DNA from: Echeneis naucrates | Taxonomy: Eukaryota > Chordata > Actinopteri > Carangiformes > Echeneidae | Direction: 5' to 3' | Assembly: GCF_900963305.1 (NCBI RefSeq) | Contig: NC_042530.1 | Coordinates: 5,400,890-5,464,889, forward strand | DNA length: 64,000 nucleotides | Notes under the pieces: model-generated | Seen by the model: the letters and a program-made list of their open reading frames with translations, nothing else | What the model was told of the DNA's origin: nothing | The model's database searches: none | Shown here: piece after piece, positions 40,977 to 64,000 of the stretch | Layout: every line of letters begins with the position of its first letter | Position numbering within the stretch: position 1 is the first letter of the stretch | Made by a program: the position numbers and the translations under genes

Positions 40977-41171
40977 CTAACTCGTACCGCCTTCGTGCCT
41001 TCTTTTCACAGACCTTTCTGAGCTCTGCTCCATCCCTCGCTTTCTTTGTCTTGTTTTCGCAGCTTCTTCTCTAAACCTGCTGTGGAGCCGTATCTCCTCA
41101 ATCTGAAGGCAGGCGGTTCCACTCTCTACCTGATCCGATGAGTTCATAGAAACCAGACTGTCACGCTTTTT
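40977..41171 (-). CDS. candidate terminal coding exon of an unrecognised minus-strand gene
   Basis: A strong acceptor (ttacattgtctctgtgcag) is followed in phase 0 by 64 open codons and TAG. The peptide begins KKRDSLVSMNSSDQVESG, continues TACLQIEEIRLHSRFREEAA and ends with a basic, helical-looking stretch, KTRQRKRGMEQSSERSVKRR then HEGGTS. GC content and codon mix rise sharply relative to flanking DNA. A CAG|GTAGAG donor inside it (after ...NSSDQ) would allow it to be spliced onwards, possibly to the exon at 39354-39554 in the same phase. I cannot name the family and found no upstream partner exon before plxdc2. It may be a genuine unlisted gene, an alternative 3' end of plxdc2 transcripts, or a relic. 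Confidence 0.45.
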   Translation of the reverse strand, partial: KKRDSLVSMNSSDQVESGTACLQIEEIRLHSRFREEAAKTRQRKRGMEQSSERSVKRRHEGGTS

Positions 41172-41879
41172 CTGCACAGAGACAATGTAAAGGAGAAAAT
41201 CATGTTTTGTTTTGTTTTGTTTTTTTAGACAAGTAAAAAAGACAATGTACAGGTAACTGACAAGCAATGAATGAACACTGACAGCAAAAAAAATCAGTTT
41301 GCTGTCAGTCATATGCTGGCTTTACTCCAAATAAATCTCTCCCAAGATCCTTTTGACGTTTTTAGTTATGCATTTTTTAATTAATTTTGGTGGCATTTAA
41401 GTCAGAATAATGCATCATTGTGCCAGTTTCCCAGCTGCTCATTGATTTTTTTGTTATATTTGTGTTCAGAATGCATACATGAATACTAATAAATGCTGGA
41501 AAGATGACAGTGGTTAAGTCCAAGAAATTTTGCTCCCACGGTGCTGCTTTGTGTTGAGTCCTTAAATTTCCAAACAGGTGTTGCACTCACAAACACAAGC
41601 AGTTGTGCACAAGTGTGAGTGTTTTTAACAACATTGTTTATTATTTCAAATGTAATCAAAATAACAGTAGTTACAGAAAGTACAGACAGCCATGGTACTG
41701 TGTGATTTTTGAGCCTTATTATGTGCTATGGAGTGTGGAGATAACATAAAAAGGTCATAGCTGAACACTGAACTGTTTGCATTCAGCTCTGGTTATCATC
41801 ACCCGATTCAACTCATAAGTCAGAGAAGAAAGAGCAGCACACAGCAGTTACCCATCCCAACAACACCACCATGCTGCTT

Positions 41880-41911
41880 TATCATCATCATTATCATCAT
41901 CATCATCATCA
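41880..41911. repeat. (ATC)n microsatellite
   Basis: Trinucleotide run with one interruption (atcatt), about 10 units. Confidence 0.9.
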
Positions 41912-43575
41912 ACATGTCAAAGAAAAAATGTTAAGAAAGTTGGAGTTAAAGCCATTAGTCAAGCCCAGTGAAGCGAGTGAAGGTTTGGCTGCCTGAAAAC
42001 CAGCTGTTAGATGTTCAGACTGTTCGGGCTTTTGAAGACTCCAACCATCAGCCACTCTCTGATTGTGTTTGGAGAGCAATCACAAAAACACTTGCAGTTT
42101 CAGGTGCCAGTGTACAACAAGCTGACGTTCAGAGTAATTGCAAATAGCATTTCTCCACAGGGATCATAGTCTGAAAAATATCTGCAGGCATCAAGAAGCC
42201 TACTTTTAAAATTAAACGGCTCTTCTTTCCTGCAAATCGCAATTGTGAAAAGGAAGGACTCATCAAATGGGGGCTTTGTTGTGAGGACGCATCAGAGCTC
42301 AGTGGAGTTATAAAGATGAGTGCGTGAGGAATCAGTGAGTCCATAGTTTGGTTTCAGACTTCATGACACTTAGGCGGGTGTTGGTTACAAATAAGAGTGT
42401 CTTTAGGGATTAAATGCTTAAAGGCCTTTAGGAGTTGGACTGAGTAACCAATTGGTCTGGCAAATGTAACTCTCACAAAATATTTGTGCCTCAGGTGTAT
42501 TAGGGCATGTTTGGGTCCAATTTAGCTGAACTAACCAACTTTTTTTTTTTTTATTTAATTTTATTTATTTTAACAGACAAAAAATGTTTCATGTCGACTG
42601 TTTGTGTCTTCAGGGATTTTTTTCAACCTTTAAAAAAAAACAAAAAACAAAAAACACAACCTCGATGGTTAATTGTCTTTAAGAAGACTGAATAAGTTGC
42701 GTTACAGTGGTTAACTACAACTGGACGATTGCCGCTTGGAGGACGTGTTTACCGAAAATACATTAGAAATTTAAACCAGTAATCTACTGCACGCTCCACT
42801 GACTGGTCTGCTCTGTGTGGTGGTTTGCTCAGTATTGAGGTAAATATCGCGCACTCAGATGCTGATTAGTCTTTGGTCTCGATGTGATGGTGATGAGGTG
42901 TGGAATTTTTTTATTATTTTTTTTATCCAGGTGCATTTTCAGTGTCAAACTGAAGGGGTGTGATATTGCACGTTAATTTTTTCAGTAGAATTCCAGGATA
43001 GTGTTTGATAGTGTAAAATGAGTCTACAATCATTGGTGTAAAACGTGATTTTGTCTGGAAATAATGTGCAACAGTAGAAATGAAACGAGTGATTGAATTT
43101 GCTCAGTCAGAAGCCTTGTGTTTCGATCGGTAACAGCAATGACTGGAACAGTATTCACATTTAAGTAAAAAAGTACAGAAAAAAAGGCTACTCATAAAAA
43201 ATAAAATTTTTCAGTACTGTTACTGCTATACTAAAAATGTTTGCCATGAGTTACCTGAATCTGCAAATGTTTTGGCCTTGGTATATACATTTACATGTTA
43301 ATAAGGATGAGTCAATCAGAGTTAATATGGACACAGAAATGGTTATGCTGGCAACATACTGGAAAAGGAAACCACACTGTAGAAATCATGAAAAACTCCA
43401 ACTAGACCAGTGTGTTTTTCTGGCTCACACAAACTGTATCCAGATACTTTAGATTCAAATCAATAAGAATCAACTGTGCAGAGCCAGCTCAAACATATGC
43501 ACCCGTAAAGCAGGTGGATATCCAGTCACCACTGTAAACTGCTCTCTTTTGCATTCATACACGCATTCACACGCT

Positions 43576-43599
43576 CACACACACACACACACGCACACA
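43576..43599. repeat. (AC)n microsatellite
   Basis: Dinucleotide run with one g interruption near its right end. Confidence 0.9.
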
Positions 43600-44345
43600 T
43601 TTTAGAAAATATATTCACACTCACAAGCGCCTGTCTTGCAATTTTGCATTAGTACCACATGTCAAATGAGAAAAATAAAAGTTCATGGGAAAAAAAAATG
43701 TGCAAATCCCAGACAGGGACGAAATGGCACAGCAATAGTGAAAAAAGCAAAAATAAAAAAAAATTTAAAAGTATAAAATGGTGTCAATGACATAAGGAAT
43801 CAAAGAACCACTCAAATTAGAGAGAAGGAGAGAGTGTGCCCATCACCCACTCAAAACCCCCCCCCCAAAAAAACACTGATATATTCTCAGTGGACCAAAA
43901 AACTAAAAACAAACAAAACAAAAACAAAAAAAAAACCCCAACTTGCTCTTCATTTTCAGAAAATGAAACCAGCCAAACATCACAAACTAATTCAACAAAA
44001 TGCTGAATGTTCAGAGCTTTACTCTGCGGTGTGATCGATCGCAGTGACAGAAGTTCAGCTCACGTCATATCGCACAGCCTCAGCCTCTCTGTGCAGAGCG
44101 GGCTGTGGAAAAGTCAATTAAGCCTGCTATTGTATTGAAAAGCAATACCTACGGTCTATACAGATATATGTGCCAACCCCTGTGAAAAACAACGCACCGA
44201 AAGAAAGAATGAAAGAAAAGAAAAGGAGAAAAAAAAACCTGATGGATATACAAAGGCCTATACTGAATCACCCCACTGACATTAAAGTGAAAATCTCTGT
44301 TCACATACTCTGTATTGTTTCCGAAAATATATATTGTATAATTCA

Positions 44346-44376
44346 CCCCCCCCCCACACACACACACACACACACC
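44346..44376. repeat. poly-C followed by (AC)n
   Basis: Ten C bases run directly into about ten AC units. Confidence 0.9.
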
Positions 44377-44760
44377 AGTAGCAGTCTAGGCAGTCAGGCT
44401 GTACAATCCCTCCATGGCAACACAACAGCAGCCATCCAAACTCTTAACCAATGGAGACTGAGTTGATGACATCAAAGCTGTCCCCTCCCTCTGTCCCCTG
44501 GCAGGTCAGTTCCTGTCCAACAGGAGCTGGACCGTGTGTTTGTCTGGGATCGGTTTATCAGGGCTTTCTCACTTCCTGCATCCAGTCTCATCTAGTACTT
44601 GATGGGCCGGTGCAGCAGCCTTCAACAAGTCAATGTGTACACTGAGCGCCTCCTAGCATCAGCAGATCCTGGAGGTTTCCTGGTGAGGAGGAGGAGGGAG
44701 GACAGCTGACACTGGAGGTGGTGGGGTGGTGGGGGCAGGGGAAGTTGGCCGCAGGGACGT

Positions 44761-64000
<19,240 letters not shown>

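Larger units (their letters stand above)
41620..44760 (-). other. plxdc2: plxdc2 3' UTR, inferred extent
   Basis: Past the plxdc2 stop on the minus strand about 3.1 kb holds no coding exon I can support. The first good minus-strand AATAAA with open flanking sequence is at 41637-41642 (plus TTTATT); other matches (for example near 42560) could end it earlier. The stretch has several simple repeats: (ATC)n at 41880-41911, (AC)n at 43576-43599, and a C-run plus (AC)n at 44346-44376. Extent is inference. Confidence 0.4.

Noticed and set aside
42129-42344. 71-codon minus-strand open frame upstream of the orphan exons
   Set aside because: Considered as a partner exon for 40977-41171, but it has no convincing donor in phase and weak codon character.
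43561-44376. Regular short repeats that might suggest an array
   Set aside because: These are (AC)n and poly-C microsatellites without spacers; CRISPR arrays are not expected in an animal genome.

Overview
The window is nuclear DNA of a ray-finned (teleost) fish, probably a percomorph. The evidence is spliced vertebrate genes with GT-AG introns, a common fish interspersed repeat (30499-30855), a GIMAP/AIG1 GTPase gene of the kind expanded in fish, and proteins that align by memory with human orthologs. Species and gene names come from recognising protein sequence, not from a database search. Exon ends were placed by hand, and each joined reading frame was checked for phase.

Layout from left to right. 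1-9455 (+): the 3' part of cacnb2 (calcium-channel beta-2 subunit, guanylate-kinase-like domain and C-terminal tail); its 5' exons lie outside the window. 11381-16315 (-): nsun6, a complete RNA cytosine-5 methyltransferase gene. 17121-22945 (+): arl5b, a complete Arf-like GTPase gene. 22975-about 28470 (-): maf1, a complete gene for the RNA polymerase III repressor. 29188-29260 (+): a tRNA-Arg(CCG) gene. About 29430-32406 (-): zfand1, complete. 32951-35680 (+): chmp4c, complete ESCRT-III subunit, head-to-head with zfand1. 36271-38152 (+): a small AIG1/GIMAP-type GTPase gene. About 41620 to beyond 64000 (-): the 3' part of plxdc2, eight coding exons spread over 19 kb with long introns.

No operon-like logic applies; each gene has its own promoter or shares a bidirectional one. 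cacnb2, nsun6, arl5b and plxdc2 are also neighbours on human 10p12. Between arl5b and plxdc2 this fish carries maf1, zfand1, chmp4c and a GIMAP gene, whose human counterparts lie elsewhere (8q24 and 8q21 for the first three), so the window crosses at least one synteny junction.

Most unusual observations: large Glu and His homopolymer expansions in the cacnb2 tail; a Pol III tRNA gene close to the promoter of the Pol III repressor maf1; two open, codon-like minus-strand terminal exons (39354-39554 and 40977-41171) that fit no recognised gene; and an AIG1 GTPase with a degenerate nucleotide-binding loop. I found no endogenous virus, LTR element, CRISPR array or bacterial-type system, and nothing that amounts to a wholly new system.
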